Shown here piece by piece: positions 1 to 8,766 of a DNA stretch of 14,735 nucleotides (its first letter is position 1; each line of letters starts with the position of its first letter). The stretch comes from Collybiopsis luxurians FD-317 M1 (taxonomy: Eukaryota > Basidiomycota > Agaricomycetes > Agaricales > Omphalotaceae): positions 254,733 through 269,467 of the forward strand of contig KN834797.1 in NCBI GenBank assembly GCA_000827265.1. Reading direction: 5' to 3'. The position numbers and the translations under genes are program-made. The notes below the pieces were generated by a model that was not told the origin of the DNA, did no database searches, and was given only the letters and a program-made list of their open reading frames with translations.

Positions 1-204
1 GCTACGAATCCCTTCTCTTTCTCATTGTACCTGCCTTTCCTAAGCGGGTTCAACTTGATACCATTGCCCATAACGGAAATGAAGGGTTTGAAGAAAACGG
101 CGCGACTGGGTTGAATGGAATATCGGTTTAAGCCAGTCTGGCTCAGTCTTCATTGTCTACGTGTCTTGCAGTTACTGGACAAAGACGAGCAGCAGCAGAA
201 GTAA
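1..204 (+). CDS. 3' end of an unrecognised protein gene (partial)
   Basis: The window opens inside a plus-strand reading frame whose codons start at position 3. It encodes a short hydrophobic stretch (LLFLIVPAF) followed by a polar tail. The frame would stop at TAA 129-131, but that TAA lies directly inside a plausible 46-nt intron (126-171, GTTTAAG...TTGCAG, phase 0). After splicing the frame continues to a charged end (LLDKDEQQQK) and stops at TAA 202-204. The hydrophobic segment followed by a charged tail would suit the cytosolic end of a membrane protein, but the piece is too short to name a family. The donor is not the best consensus, so termination at 131 is the alternative. Only about 50 residues are visible. 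Confidence 0.4.
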
Positions 205-1059
205 CAATGACCTTACATTGGCTGTTGGGGGAAGTCATTCAAATGCAAATGCGAAGGTGGATGAGGACGACGGGACTGTGTTTAATATGAGACACTGTAG
301 CTTAAGTAGCTGTTTTCATCCCAGTAACTCAAATTGAACACTCTGCGCTCAGCATCAAGTGTATTGATCATGCTCCTGTTCTTGCCCATCATATTCAGGT
401 AGGCATTTGAGAGTGTTGCACAAAAGGAGTTCCACGATGGTCACAATGGACATGAAGATCATCTGACATCCATGACTGAGCAACCTCGGTCATACTTTGC
501 GCACCGTTCACCTTGTTCCAATGCTGTCTGCCCATTACTTTTCATGAGATTCAATAAGTTAGCATACAGCCTGTTGCCATTGTCACAATGCTTGTCTTGA
601 GAGAGATATCTTCCTTTGCTTGTATAGATATTGTGTTTACTTTGAGGGGGAAGACTTGATGTCTGTACTGTCCTTAATGTAGAAACCCCCATTCAAAACT
701 GTTATCACTCTTCCTCCCTCCTCCAGCACTATCCATCCTATTTACTGTGGCAACATCCACTAGGCTAGCGTACCCTAGTGGCCGCAGATGACCAAAGGAT
801 ACAGCTACGAAGGCCTTAATGCCCACTTTTAAAGGCCTATTAAGAATGCCGCCTGCAAGATTCTAACTCCACCGCCGGCGAGTGTTTCTGGTAGGTAGAA
901 TGCAGTATTGCCCTGTTAATCACATGTCCTCGGATCTATCAGCCTGCCCGGTTGCAGTGCAAGGTTCCCACATTCATGTTGACATTATAGAAGCGTCACA
1001 GGGTCTTTTCACTTCTTCTATTATGACAACCACCATCTACCACTAATACATTTGCAACA
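205..1059. other. intergenic region, including the presumed NLR promoter
   Basis: I see no supportable gene here. The longest open frame is a minus-strand stretch at 459-692 without recognisable motifs. A perfect 8-bp inverted repeat (CCACTAGG 757-764, CCTAGTGG 774-781, 9-nt loop) is present. The last 80 bases before the receptor start contain a weak TATA-like stretch (about 983-989) and a pyrimidine-rich tract (about 1002-1020), a common layout for a fungal core promoter. Neither element is strong enough to list separately. Confidence 0.4.
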
Positions 1060-2486
1060 ATGTTACATGGACAACAAAGGCAAGAGGGCTATGAGCAAGG
1101 TAGATTGCTATTCGATTTTCTTTTGGCGTACTCTTTCATTCATTCTGTCATTGCAGCACCTGAACAGTCATTCGCTCAAGTATCCACATTTTCTCGTGCA
1201 TCTCATATTGAAATACGAGGGTCGCCAATTTTCAATACCGCAGGAAGGGATATCCATCACCATCTATACTATAGTAAGCTGCACATGATATGTAGTAATA
1301 CTAAGATATTGCACAGACTGATGATTTATCAGACAAGAATGAATTCGACATTCTCAGAGAAAAGCTTAGCCCAATCATGAACCCAGTCAAGAAACATATC
1401 AGCTGTATGGAAGAAACCCGCATTGACATCCAAAAGGATCTGTGTCGGTGGGTCCTCAAGTCAAGCAGCCAAATGGCATGGATCCATGGCTTAGCAGGAA
1501 GCGGTAAAAGTGCCATAGCTGTCTCTCTTGCTACAGAGCTACGTAGGATGAAGGACCAAGTTACCTTGGCTTTGACCTTTCACTGTGTAAAGGGTTTAGA
1601 GACAAGCAATACTGCTCTGCTTGTTCCAACCATCTCTTATCATCTGGCAAAGATACATCAGGAATATGCTGCGGCTTTGCTAAAAATATTTGAAGAGGAT
1701 ATTTCATTGCATGCCCAAAGTATACCTCTTCAGGAGCAGCTGGCTATTTTGCTTAAACCACTATATGTAATCAGAGCAGCAAAGCCCACTATTATCATCA
1801 TTGATGGATTAGATGAATGGGGGAAGCCAACAGAACAATATGGCCTTCTTGAGCATTTACAGTCTCATTTGGGTAAGATTCAGTGGCTTCAAATAGTGGT
1901 AACAAGCCGCCCCACTGCTGAGATTAACAGGGCAATGGTGGACAAGGAACTAGTCAGGTTATTTGACTTGACCAAAGATTATACTGCTTATAATGATATT
2001 GAGATATTTTTCAAGAGAGGATTTTCTCATCTGCATGAGCATGGGATCTCACCGAGTCATATACTGGATCTAGAAGCTAAAGCAGATGGGCTTTTTATCT
2101 GGGCCAGTATAGCAATGGAATTTATTGAATCTGGAATAGACATGCCTGCAAATGTTAATATTGTATTACAATCAAAGAAACAGAATAGCAATTTTGGACA
2201 TCCACATTCCAGCCTGTACTACTTGTATGAAGAAGTGATAAAGCAGCATTTTACTAGCAAGCAGGAACAACAGCAATTTCAATTAGTTGTAGGCTCAATA
2301 ATATCAGCTTATGAACCTTTTGCAATTGATACTCTGGCAAAAATGCTCAGCTTTGTGTCAGATGTGACACATCATGTAGTCAAACGTGTCATAGAAGTGC
2401 TAAAAGCGGTATTATCTGTGTATAGCGGGAAAGTGTATTATCATCTGTCATTGGCAGAATTTCTACAATCAGAGCATGTTGAATAA
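1060..2486 (+). CDS. NACHT NTPase half of the receptor, now ending inside the LTR
   Basis: The start ATG at 1060 has A at -3 (AACAATG). After two inferred introns the leader carries an N-terminal stretch (SHIEIRGSPIFNTAGRDI) like those before NACHT in basidiomycete NWD proteins. NACHT follows. Counting from the Met at 1377, Walker A is GLAGSGKS (38-45), Walker B is TIIIIDGLDE (138-147), and VVTSRP is the sensor-like motif. The helical region runs on to LAEFLQSE. The frame then enters the retrotransposon LTR and stops at TAA 2484-2486, adding only a few foreign residues. The piece would be about 436 residues: NACHT without WD40. If it is transcribed and escapes decay it could yield a truncated NTPase, which is inference. 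No HET, patatin, kinase or other effector domain precedes NACHT. Confidence 0.85.
1100..1156 (+). other. inferred intron 1 of the NLR gene (57 nt)
   Basis: GTAGAT donor, pyrimidine-rich interior, TTGCAG acceptor. The length is a multiple of three and there is no in-frame stop, so retention would only add 19 residues. The call rests on splice sites and composition alone. Confidence 0.5.
1274..1332 (+). other. inferred intron 2 of the NLR gene (59 nt)
   Basis: GTAAGC donor, CTGAT branch-like site at 1318-1322, TATCAG acceptor. Removal joins the leader frame to the NACHT frame. The alternative acceptor at 1316 (CACAG) would put a TGA stop in frame, so 1332 is preferred. Confidence 0.7.
2472..2476. 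repeat. target site duplication GAGCA, left copy
   Basis: GAGCA directly precedes the terminal TGTTGAAT of the left LTR and is repeated directly after the right LTR at 8060-8064. A 5-bp duplication is typical of copia integration and shows that both LTRs belong to one insertion event. Confidence 0.95.
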
Positions 2487-2732
2487 GTATTCAGTTGTTC
2501 AAGTTGGCTCAGGGGATCTGTAATAAACGGCAGAGACTCAGAGCCTGAACGAGATAGTCGAAGCGTCTGAGGCAACAGGGTAACCGGGTATGAATATATA
2601 TATGTACTGTGGGAAGTGAACGGAGCAAGTTGGAAAGTACTCGGGTAGGTATATGTGTTTATGCGGTAATGTACTTGTGTCCATGTTTGTATACGAATGA
2701 GCGTCTGTCGGGCGTAAGCATATAATTCAACA
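2477..2732 (-). repeat. 3' LTR of the copia element (256 bp)
   Basis: Begins TGTTGAAT and ends ATTCAACA, an 8-bp terminal inverted repeat. It matches the right LTR along its full length except for 9 transitions and the absence of one 107-bp unit. Its first bases supply the stop codon that truncates the NACHT frame. Confidence 0.95.
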
Positions 2733-2744
2733 CTCCCCCTCAAA
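2733..2744 (-). other. polypurine tract (plus-strand primer site)
   Basis: On the element's strand TTTGAGGGGGAG lies directly against the 3' LTR, where the RNase H-resistant primer for plus-strand synthesis is expected. The pol stop codon TGA (2742-2740) is part of the tract. Confidence 0.85.
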
Positions 2745-4204
2745 CTGGACCAAGTCCAAATCCTGCAGCAAAATGTTTGGCCTTAGCACTGGGCAGCGCC
2801 TTGGTCAGTGAGTCTGCAATCATTTCCTCCGTCGGACAGTATACGAGAATAATCTTGCCGTCTTCAATAATATACCGGATGAAGTGGTATCGCACATCGA
2901 TATGTTTGGTACGACCATGGAACTGATGGTCTTTTGAGATAGCGATAGCGGCCTGGTTGTCGGAGTTAAGAATGGTTGGATTCTGAATGAGTGTGAAAGT
3001 GGGCTCGAAGATTTGAGCGATGAATGAACGGATCCAAAGACCTTCCTTGGCAGCGTCGGTAGCGGCGACATATTCAGATTCAGCGGTGGAGAGAGTGACC
3101 AGGGTTTGGGAACGTGATCCCCAACTAACGGCTCCACCATCGATAGTGTAGACCCAACCGGTAACAGCACGGCGGTCTTCAGCCATATTTCCATCAGCGT
3201 CGACCCATCCTGTAGCGTCATTGGATTTGAGTCCGTAGATGATACCCCAATTGTTAGTACCCTTGAGATACTTGATCGTGCGCTTTCCTTCATTGAAATG
3301 TGCCATTCCAGGATTGGTGAGAAATTGGGATAAGACGTGGACAGCAAAAGTGATGTCGACTCGAGTTCCGATAGAAGCGTACATAAGCTTCCCAATGAGG
3401 GTACGATACGGAATGTCCTGCATGAGAGCAGCTTCGGCGGGGGTCTGTGGGCATTGCATGATGGATAGACATTTGTGGGTATCGAGAGGAATCACAGATG
3501 GATGAGAGTTCTTGAGCTTGAATAGGCGAACGATAGAGTCAATGTAGGATTTTTGGGAAAGAGAGATGGTATGAGCGGCGCGGTTGCGTTTGACTTCAAT
3601 CCCTAGGATCCAGTGAATTTCGCCCATATTGGTGATAGTGAAAGCTTCCCGAAGCTTTGTTTTCACTAGTTCAATCAACTCTGGAGAGGAGGCAAGAATT
3701 GTCAGATCATCAACTGAACAAATGATAATAATGAGCTGGCCATCTTTGTGTCTATAGAACACAGCGTGATCCACATCGCAACGTTCCATCCCCAATAGCG
3801 CCTTAATCGTAGCACCAAACTTGATATACCAGTAATGGCCACTTTGACGTAAACCATAGATAGGACGGTTGAGCTTCAAGCAGGTAGTGGATGGCGTTGG
3901 AGACAGAGGGTAGCCGGGAGGATGTTTGATGTAGATTTCTTCATTCTCGATGAGATCGCCATTGAGGTATGCACCTTTTACATCAACTTGGTGAATTTCA
4001 AGATCGAGCCGGGCGCCTAAGGTGAGACAAACATGGATAGAGGAGAGACGGGCAACGGGAGCATAGGTTTCGAAGAAATCAATACCTTCAACCTGAGTGA
4101 AGCCTTGAGCAATGAGATGCACCTTATAGCGCTCAATATGGCCCTCGGCATTCTTCTTGATACGAAATACCCATTTAGTGCCAACTAAATTGGCATGAGC
4201 CGCG
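2740..4204 (-). CDS. pol: copia pol: reverse transcriptase and RNase H (3' part of broken polyprotein)
   Basis: The open frame runs from the frameshift near 4204 to the TGA in the polypurine tract. Numbered from the codon at 4122, RT begins with the copia-typical LIAQGFTQVEGIDFFETYAPVAR. The first catalytic Asp is in HQVDVKGAYLNG (D47). The catalytic loop reads SVDD (136-139), where many copia RTs have YVDD or HVDD. RNase H follows with D308 or D310 (GWVDAD), E348/E350 (STAESEYVA), D388 (NSDNQAA) and D437 (ADSLTKAL). The thumb/connection region is complete and the protein ends GLGPV. This part has no internal stop, but it has no start codon of its own and is cut off from gag by the upstream lesions, so normal expression is unlikely. 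Confidence 0.93.
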
Positions 4205-5591
4205 TATCGATAACGTCCCAGGTATGGTGCTCTTGCAGATTTTCTAATTCTTCCTCTATGGCCTTAGCCCACTTTGGCCAATCTGCGGAACGTCTAGCCT
4301 CAGTGAGGTTTGCTGGTTCCAGGCCTTCAGTCTGAGAAATGTCGGCAAGGAGGGCTTGTTCGGCGGTCGTATCTTCCAGAATGGCTGGTGGAGTAACTGT
4401 GGGAGCGGTATTCTGGATGCCATATAAAAGGTCTGGGTTATATCTGGAGGGTAAATGTCGTTCCCTCATACTGCGGCGAGGTGGAGCTGTTGCAGGAGCG
4501 GGAGGAATGCTCATGATGTCATGGGTTTTATTGGTTTCATGATGACGTCGTGAGTTTGTGGAGCTTTCGCTACTTGGTGGTGAAGCAGCTACATCGCGGG
4601 TTTCTGGTAGAGCAAGTTCCGGAGCAGATTCCAGGTTGGGCACTGGTGTGGCTGTGTTGGGATTGGAATTGGAATCCAGCGAGTCGTTCCTCTCCCCCTC
4701 AATTTCAATGCCGCTCTCTTCCTCTTCGATGAAACCCTTTATCTTTCCTTCCTCCCTCCTAAAGATAATAGACCTCTCCACTGTAACAGTCTTTGTATCC
4801 TTCCAATAGACTCTGTGCCCTTGGCTGACCTCGTAACGCTCTTCACCATTGTTGAACCCTGTCCAATGTCCGATTCGAGCCCGAACGTAAAGCTTGGCCG
4901 GATTCTTCTTCAAGACGAAAACTTCGGTACCCCACACTGGAACGTTAGCCAGGTTTGGCTTTCGTTTGTACGCAACTTCATACGGCGTCCTTCCACTGAG
5001 AGCACTAGTAGAGGTGCGGTTCTTCAACCAAACGGCGTGGTGGAGTGCTTCTGCCCAGAGTGACCTTGGCAGACCACTTTCGTGTAGCATGGCACGGACT
5101 CATTGAAGGAGTGTAAGATTGAGTCGTTCAGCTACGCCGTTTTCTTCGGGAGTGTCATGGACAGTGAAGCGGTGGACGGTACCATGATTCTTCAGGTGAG
5201 TCTTGAATTCTTCATCGATGTATTCTCCACCAACGTCGGGGTGAAAGATTTTGATAACGGCCTTCAGGTGATTACAGACGAGGGATTCGTATTGGACATA
5301 AGCTTGAAAAGCTTCACTCTTAGCACGGAGCAAGAACAGGTGAGTGAGTCTGGAGTGATCATCAGTGAACGTGACGAAGTAACGTTTTCCTCCTTTAGAT
5401 TCGACAGTTGCCGGTCCCCAAACATCCGAATGAATCTGTTCACCAAATTCCTTGGCACGCTCCCCTTTGCGCACCTTCGGAACTGGTTTGCATGACATCT
5501 TGGCAAAGATGCACGTCTCGCACTGTGGTGCGTCATTGCTCTCTAAAGCAACACCATTGACAAAACCTCCACGGACAAGATTTTCTGCAGC
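4185..5591 (-). pseudogene. pol: copia integrase, interrupted by a TGA and followed by a frameshift
   Basis: The gag-protease frame continues in register through TGA 5594-5592. Beyond it lies the second half of the HHCC zinc site (CETC), then the rve catalytic core with Asp in HSDVWGP, Asp in HPDVGGEY and Glu in ENGVAER. A second in-frame TGA at 5102-5100 sits where copia integrases usually have ER before VRAML. The integrase C-terminal region and the acidic, proline-rich linker follow. The frame ends at TAG 4187-4185 because one base appears lost near 4199-4204; the alternative frame across that point gives the expected NLVGTKWVFRIKK. Several residues near the second catalytic Asp differ from the usual SDNGGEY, a sign of decay. 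All three catalytic acidic residues remain. Confidence 0.9.
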
Positions 5592-7637
5592 TCAGTGGGA
5601 GATGTGACCCATGCGTCGGTGGAGTTCGTCCAAGGTGAGCATCTCAACAGCGGCATCAGCTTCCTCGGTGCTGACGATACGATACAGTCCATTGGATTTG
5701 GGTATGGTGCCGACGAGTGTGCCATCTTTGTATCTGATCTCGGCCTTCCCATTGCCGAAGGTGACGGTGTATCCAGCATCGTCAAGACATCCGATAGAAA
5801 TGAGGGTGTTGGCTAACTCAGGAACATAGAGAGTGTTCAGTAGCATGAGATTGTTGGACTGGATCGGAATGGAAGCCTCTCCACAGTGAGTAGCTTCAAA
5901 GAATGTCTTGTTGGCAGTGTTAAATTGCCTCGGAGGACAGTGCTCGATACTCTCAAAGAGTGACGGATCGGGGGATATATGTTTCGTACAGCCCGAGTCC
6001 AGGATGTGCGTAAAGGTACGGCTCTCATCTTCTGGAGTAACATGATTTGCTAAATCGAGTAGAGCAAGTTCATCAGAAGAGATATAGACATCATGGAGAT
6101 TTGCGTCAGCGGCCACCACACAGGTAGGTTCGAGAGTTCCACGGGCTTTGTGGTAGATGGACTGATCATACCATACGTCAGTTTCGGCATCCCAATGGTG
6201 TAACTTGAGCATAAGTTCGGCACATGCTTCAGCACAGTCTAGAGCGGCTCTCGTAAAGGGATAGTGTGGGCTCCTGTAAGCATAGTGTTCACCGTCAGAG
6301 TCATCAGAGTCAGAGACAGGTTGGGGAGATGGGGGTTCATCGTCATCGGAAGAATCGGAGACAGGAGCAAGAGGTGGTGGTCCGTCATTATCTTCATCTG
6401 CAAGACCAAACAAGGGGTCATTGAGATTGGTGTCAGCGGAAGCATTGCTACAAGTTTCGAATAGATTGTCCACATCGGAATCACTAAGATTTGAGTTGGA
6501 GTCGGAGCCTTTGGCAAAGTAAGCAAAATCGTCCTTGGCTATATTAGCCTGTCCGTCCTTATTCCCTCCCCCTGACTGACTGTTCCCATTAGAAGTATCC
6601 TTCTTCTCCTTACGCGGGAATGGGCAGTCCTTTGAGATATGTCCCTGCTTGTTACAGTTGTAACATCGGCGTCCTTCACTGTTGTGATTTCCACCTCGGC
6701 CTCGGCCACGACCGCGACCACGGAAGCCATTGCTGGACTGCGTACGGGAGTCAGCGGAAAGAGCTACGTCAGGGTTCTTTGGCTTTGAGGTCGTATTGGA
6801 GGATTTTGAATTGGGGTTGAGATACCGCCAACGGTCCTTCAGATTATGGATAAGGTCTGGCGTCGAGATAGTGATTCTGGCAATACGAGCAATCGAGAGG
6901 ACACTGTCGATATGCTCCTTGTACTTGCGGGGGATAATCTTGAGCACGTGAGAATGCTGTTCAGAGTCGGTAACTTCACCGCCAGCATCGCAGATCTCCT
7001 CAATTAGTTCTTCATCCTCTTCAAGGAATTCAACGAGATTTCCTCCTTTGGTCCAGGTGCGAGCCTCCCATTTCCCTTTCATCTCGGATATGCCGACTTC
7101 ACTCTTTACTTGGAGTTCCTCAATGAGGTTCAGCCAAATATCGTAAACACGCCCAGCATTCCGGGTGACTTTCCGGAAGCTCTTGTCAGTGAGGCGGGAG
7201 GTCAGGTGGGAACGTGCCTGGGCCTCAAGGCGAGTATACTGTTCGTAGGTGGCAAGGTCAGCGGCATAGTCAATGTCGTCCAGGTTACGGGGATAAGTTG
7301 GGGGAATATAGTTGGGATTAAAGAGGTGGGAGATTCCAGCGGCAGAGACAGCAACTTCCCATCTAGCACGGAAGATAGTAAAGTTCTTGCCATCGTCATC
7401 GACTGTAGGGACAGTGGTGAAGTGATCAGCTCTCTGGGTGTAGGTAGACTGAGATGGAGGAGGTATAGCAGGGGTAACGAATGAGCCTGAGGGTGCGGCC
7501 TTAGCAGTAGCGGCTATACGAGCAGCGCTAATAGAAGGTTGCACAGGGTGAATGGTTGCAAGATGGATACGGCTGCTCCCATTACTAGGTGCAGGAGACG
7601 GTGCACGCTGCGAAGCAGAATCTTCAACTTGAGACAT
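5592..7637 (-). CDS. gag: copia Gag plus protease (5' part of polyprotein)
   Basis: The start ATG at 7637-7635 lies about 60 bases inside the 5' LTR. The 681-residue frame holds a Ser/Pro/Ala-rich N-terminus, a Gag core of the copia (UBN2-like) type at roughly residues 80-280, an RG-rich basic stretch (RGRGRGRGRGG), and a CCHC zinc knuckle at C325, C328, H333 and C338. A long acidic Asp/Ser-rich linker leads to a pepsin-like protease with LDSGCTKH (catalytic D547). The frame ends at the HRRMGHISH motif, the start of the integrase zinc site, because of a TGA. Gag would form the particle and bind RNA; the protease would process the polyprotein. The Gag and protease segments look intact, so a Gag-PR product could still be made. 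That is inference. Confidence 0.93.
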   Translation of the reverse strand: MSQVEDSASQRAPSPAPSNGSSRIHLATIHPVQPSISAARIAATAKAAPSGSFVTPAIPPPSQSTYTQRADHFTTVPTVDDDGKNFTIFRARWEVAVSAAGISHLFNPNYIPPTYPRNLDDIDYAADLATYEQYTRLEAQARSHLTSRLTDKSFRKVTRNAGRVYDIWLNLIEELQVKSEVGISEMKGKWEARTWTKGGNLVEFLEEDEELIEEICDAGGEVTDSEQHSHVLKIIPRKYKEHIDSVLSIARIARITISTPDLIHNLKDRWRYLNPNSKSSNTTSKPKNPDVALSADSRTQSSNGFRGRGRGRGRGGNHNSEGRRCYNCNKQGHISKDCPFPRKEKKDTSNGNSQSGGGNKDGQANIAKDDFAYFAKGSDSNSNLSDSDVDNLFETCSNASADTNLNDPLFGLADEDNDGPPPLAPVSDSSDDDEPPSPQPVSDSDDSDGEHYAYRSPHYPFTRAALDCAEACAELMLKLHHWDAETDVWYDQSIYHKARGTLEPTCVVAADANLHDVYISSDELALLDLANHVTPEDESRTFTHILDSGCTKHISPDPSLFESIEHCPPRQFNTANKTFFEATHCGEASIPIQSNNLMLLNTLYVPELANTLISIGCLDDAGYTVTFGNGKAEIRYKDGTLVGTIPKSNGLYRIVSTEEADAAVEMLTLDELHRRMGHISH

Positions 7638-7683
7638 GGCAAAAGGTTTCTAGAGTGAGACAGCACAGCAACAGTGGGTTTCG

Positions 7684-7696
7684 GGGCCCAATAACC
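7684..7696 (-). other. primer binding site, half-tRNA initiator-Met type
   Basis: Directly inside the 5' LTR, the element strand reads GGTTATTGGGCCC. Drosophila copia and yeast Ty5 are primed by the anticodon-arm fragment of initiator tRNA-Met, giving a site like GGTTATGGGCCC right at the LTR edge. The match here is complete except for one extra T. No normal site starting with TGG and pairing to a tRNA 3' CCA end is seen at the LTR boundary. Confidence 0.6.
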
Positions 7697-8059
7697 TGTT
7701 GAATAAGTATTCGGTCATTCAAGTTGGCTCAGGGGATCTGTAATAAATGGCAGAGACTCAGAGCCTGAACGAGATAGTCGAAGCGTCTCTATTACCTGTA
7801 ATAAACGGCAGAGACTATTGTACTGTAAGTAAAGGTAAACGTAGGATAAATGTAGGTACTTGCCTCAGAGCCTGAACGAGATAGTTGAAGCGTCTGAGGC
7901 AACAGGGTAACCGGGTATGAATATGTATATGTACTGTGGGAAGTGAACAGAGCAAGTCGGAAAGTACTCGGGTAGGTATATGTGTTTATGCGGTAACGTA
8001 CTTGTGTCCATGTTTGTATACGAATGAGCGTCTGTTGGGCGTAAGCATATAATTCAACA
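7697..8059 (-). repeat. 5' LTR of the copia element (363 bp)
   Basis: Same TGTTGAAT...ATTCAACA ends as the left LTR. It is 107 bp longer: a 32-bp segment occurs twice (7757-7788 and 7864-7895), with about 75 bp between the copies that include a second copy of a TGTAATAAACGGCAGAGACT-like segment near 7797. As the upstream LTR it would drive transcription leftwards, antisense to the NACHT half of the receptor gene. Confidence 0.95.
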
Positions 8060-8064
8060 GAGCA
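8060..8064. repeat. target site duplication GAGCA, right copy
   Basis: GAGCA follows the terminal ATTCAACA of the right LTR and matches 2472-2476. The receptor frame resumes here with codons GAG CAA TGC. Confidence 0.95.
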
Positions 8065-8766
8065 ATGCCCCAGTGAGCTCAAAATTCATCAGGAGTTGCA
8101 TCACCAGAATTTAGCAAATGTCTGCACCAAGGTGCTAGCCATGGAGCTCAAATTCAATATTTGCAACTTGGAATCATCTTCAGTTTATAATTGGGAAGTT
8201 CAAGACCTGGAGGAAAGAATCATTCAGAGGATTTCACCTCTGCTACAATATAGTGCAAAATGGTGGGCATATCACATAGACAATGTTACAGAAGATACCA
8301 CCACGGTGAGAGGAGTGGCAGAGATTGTGACTGGCAAGCACCTGTTATTGTGGGTGGAATGTATGAGTTTGATGAAACAAGTAGATCAAATACATATTAG
8401 TTCCCACAAGTTGAAGAAGTGGGGTTCAAAGGTGATGGTAAGAAAGGACATTCTATAAGAATTCAGCAGATTTTGACACTCCCTCAGGATAGGCAGATTG
8501 AAAAAATAATGGATGAACTCCAGCAGTTTGTGAATGCATTCTCTGTTCCATTGCATCAAAGTACTCCTCATCTCTATGTATCTGGATGGGCATTTACACC
8601 TATACAATCCCCATTGAGGAAGAGCGGTAAAAACTTGGTTCAGGTATTGAAAGTAACAAGAAGTGGACAGGAAATACAGTGGGAAAAGGTATTGCAGATA
8701 ATGCATAATAGTACTGGAAGTCGCACAAATTGCACAGCATATTCTCCTGATGGTCAATATGTGTAG
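8065..8766 (+). CDS. NLR linker region and start of the WD40 domain (orphaned exons)
   Basis: After the second GAGCA the receptor continues in frame with CPSELKIHQELHHQNLANVC. Next come the segment typical of NWD proteins between NACHT and WD40 (NICNLESSSV, then VQDLEERIIQRISP) and the WWAYHI motif. A 50-nt intron (8438-8487) is removed. The next exon holds QSTPHLYVSGWAF, again typical of the family, and the first WD40 blade start AYSPDGQYV. The frame ends at TAG 8764-8766, created by a GT duplication. The piece has no promoter or start of its own. Confidence 0.88.
8438..8487 (+). other. inferred intron 3 of the NLR gene (50 nt)
   Basis: GTAAGA donor, TTTTGACAC branch-like site near 8471-8479, CCCTCAG acceptor, phase 0. 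Its removal joins the frame that otherwise stops at 8458 to the next exon, giving a continuous family-typical sequence. It is therefore an intron and not a frameshift. Confidence 0.85.

Larger units (their letters stand above)
2477..8059 (-). mobile_element. Ty1/copia LTR retrotransposon, full length, inactivated
   Basis: The element lies on the minus strand. Reading right to left it has: 5' LTR (7697-8059), primer binding site, gag-protease, integrase, reverse transcriptase-RNase H, polypurine tract, 3' LTR (2477-2732). Integrase before RT is the copia order. Gag and pol share one frame from 7637, with no gag-pol frameshift site visible. That frame is broken by TGA at 5594-5592, TGA at 5102-5100, and a one-base loss near 4199-4204, so it is not autonomous. 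It sits antisense within an NLR exon and carries no cargo gene. LTR identity outside the 107-bp length difference is about 96.5% (9 differences in 256 bp), which indicates a fairly young but not fresh insertion. Confidence 0.96.

Noticed and set aside
459..692. Minus-strand 77-residue open frame
   Set aside because: No motif, no family resemblance, no clear promoter; likely chance.
757..781. 8-bp perfect inverted repeat as a terminator or regulatory hairpin
   Set aside because: A short isolated hairpin in fungal intergenic DNA, with no context to assign a role.
1301..1380. Separate start of the NACHT protein at Met 1377
   Set aside because: The spliced upstream exons give a continuous NWD-like leader in frame, so 1377 is internal.
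4339..7484. Plus-strand open frames across the retrotransposon
   Set aside because: They are shadows of the minus-strand gag-pol frame and show no domains.
7670..7696. Primer site pairing with a full tRNA 3' end (TGGGCCCCGAAACCC, offset 6 bases)
   Set aside because: The implied tRNA end lacks a normal T-loop TTCRA pattern and is offset from the LTR; the half-tRNA match starts exactly at the LTR.
7792..8082. Minus-strand open frame within the right LTR, with a counterpart at 2441-2743
   Set aside because: It is LTR sequence; similarity between the two only reflects the LTR repeat.
8096..8458. Stop at 8456-8458 as a third inactivating lesion in the NLR
   Set aside because: A 50-nt intron with good GTAAGA and CTCAG ends removes this stop and joins family-typical sequence in frame.
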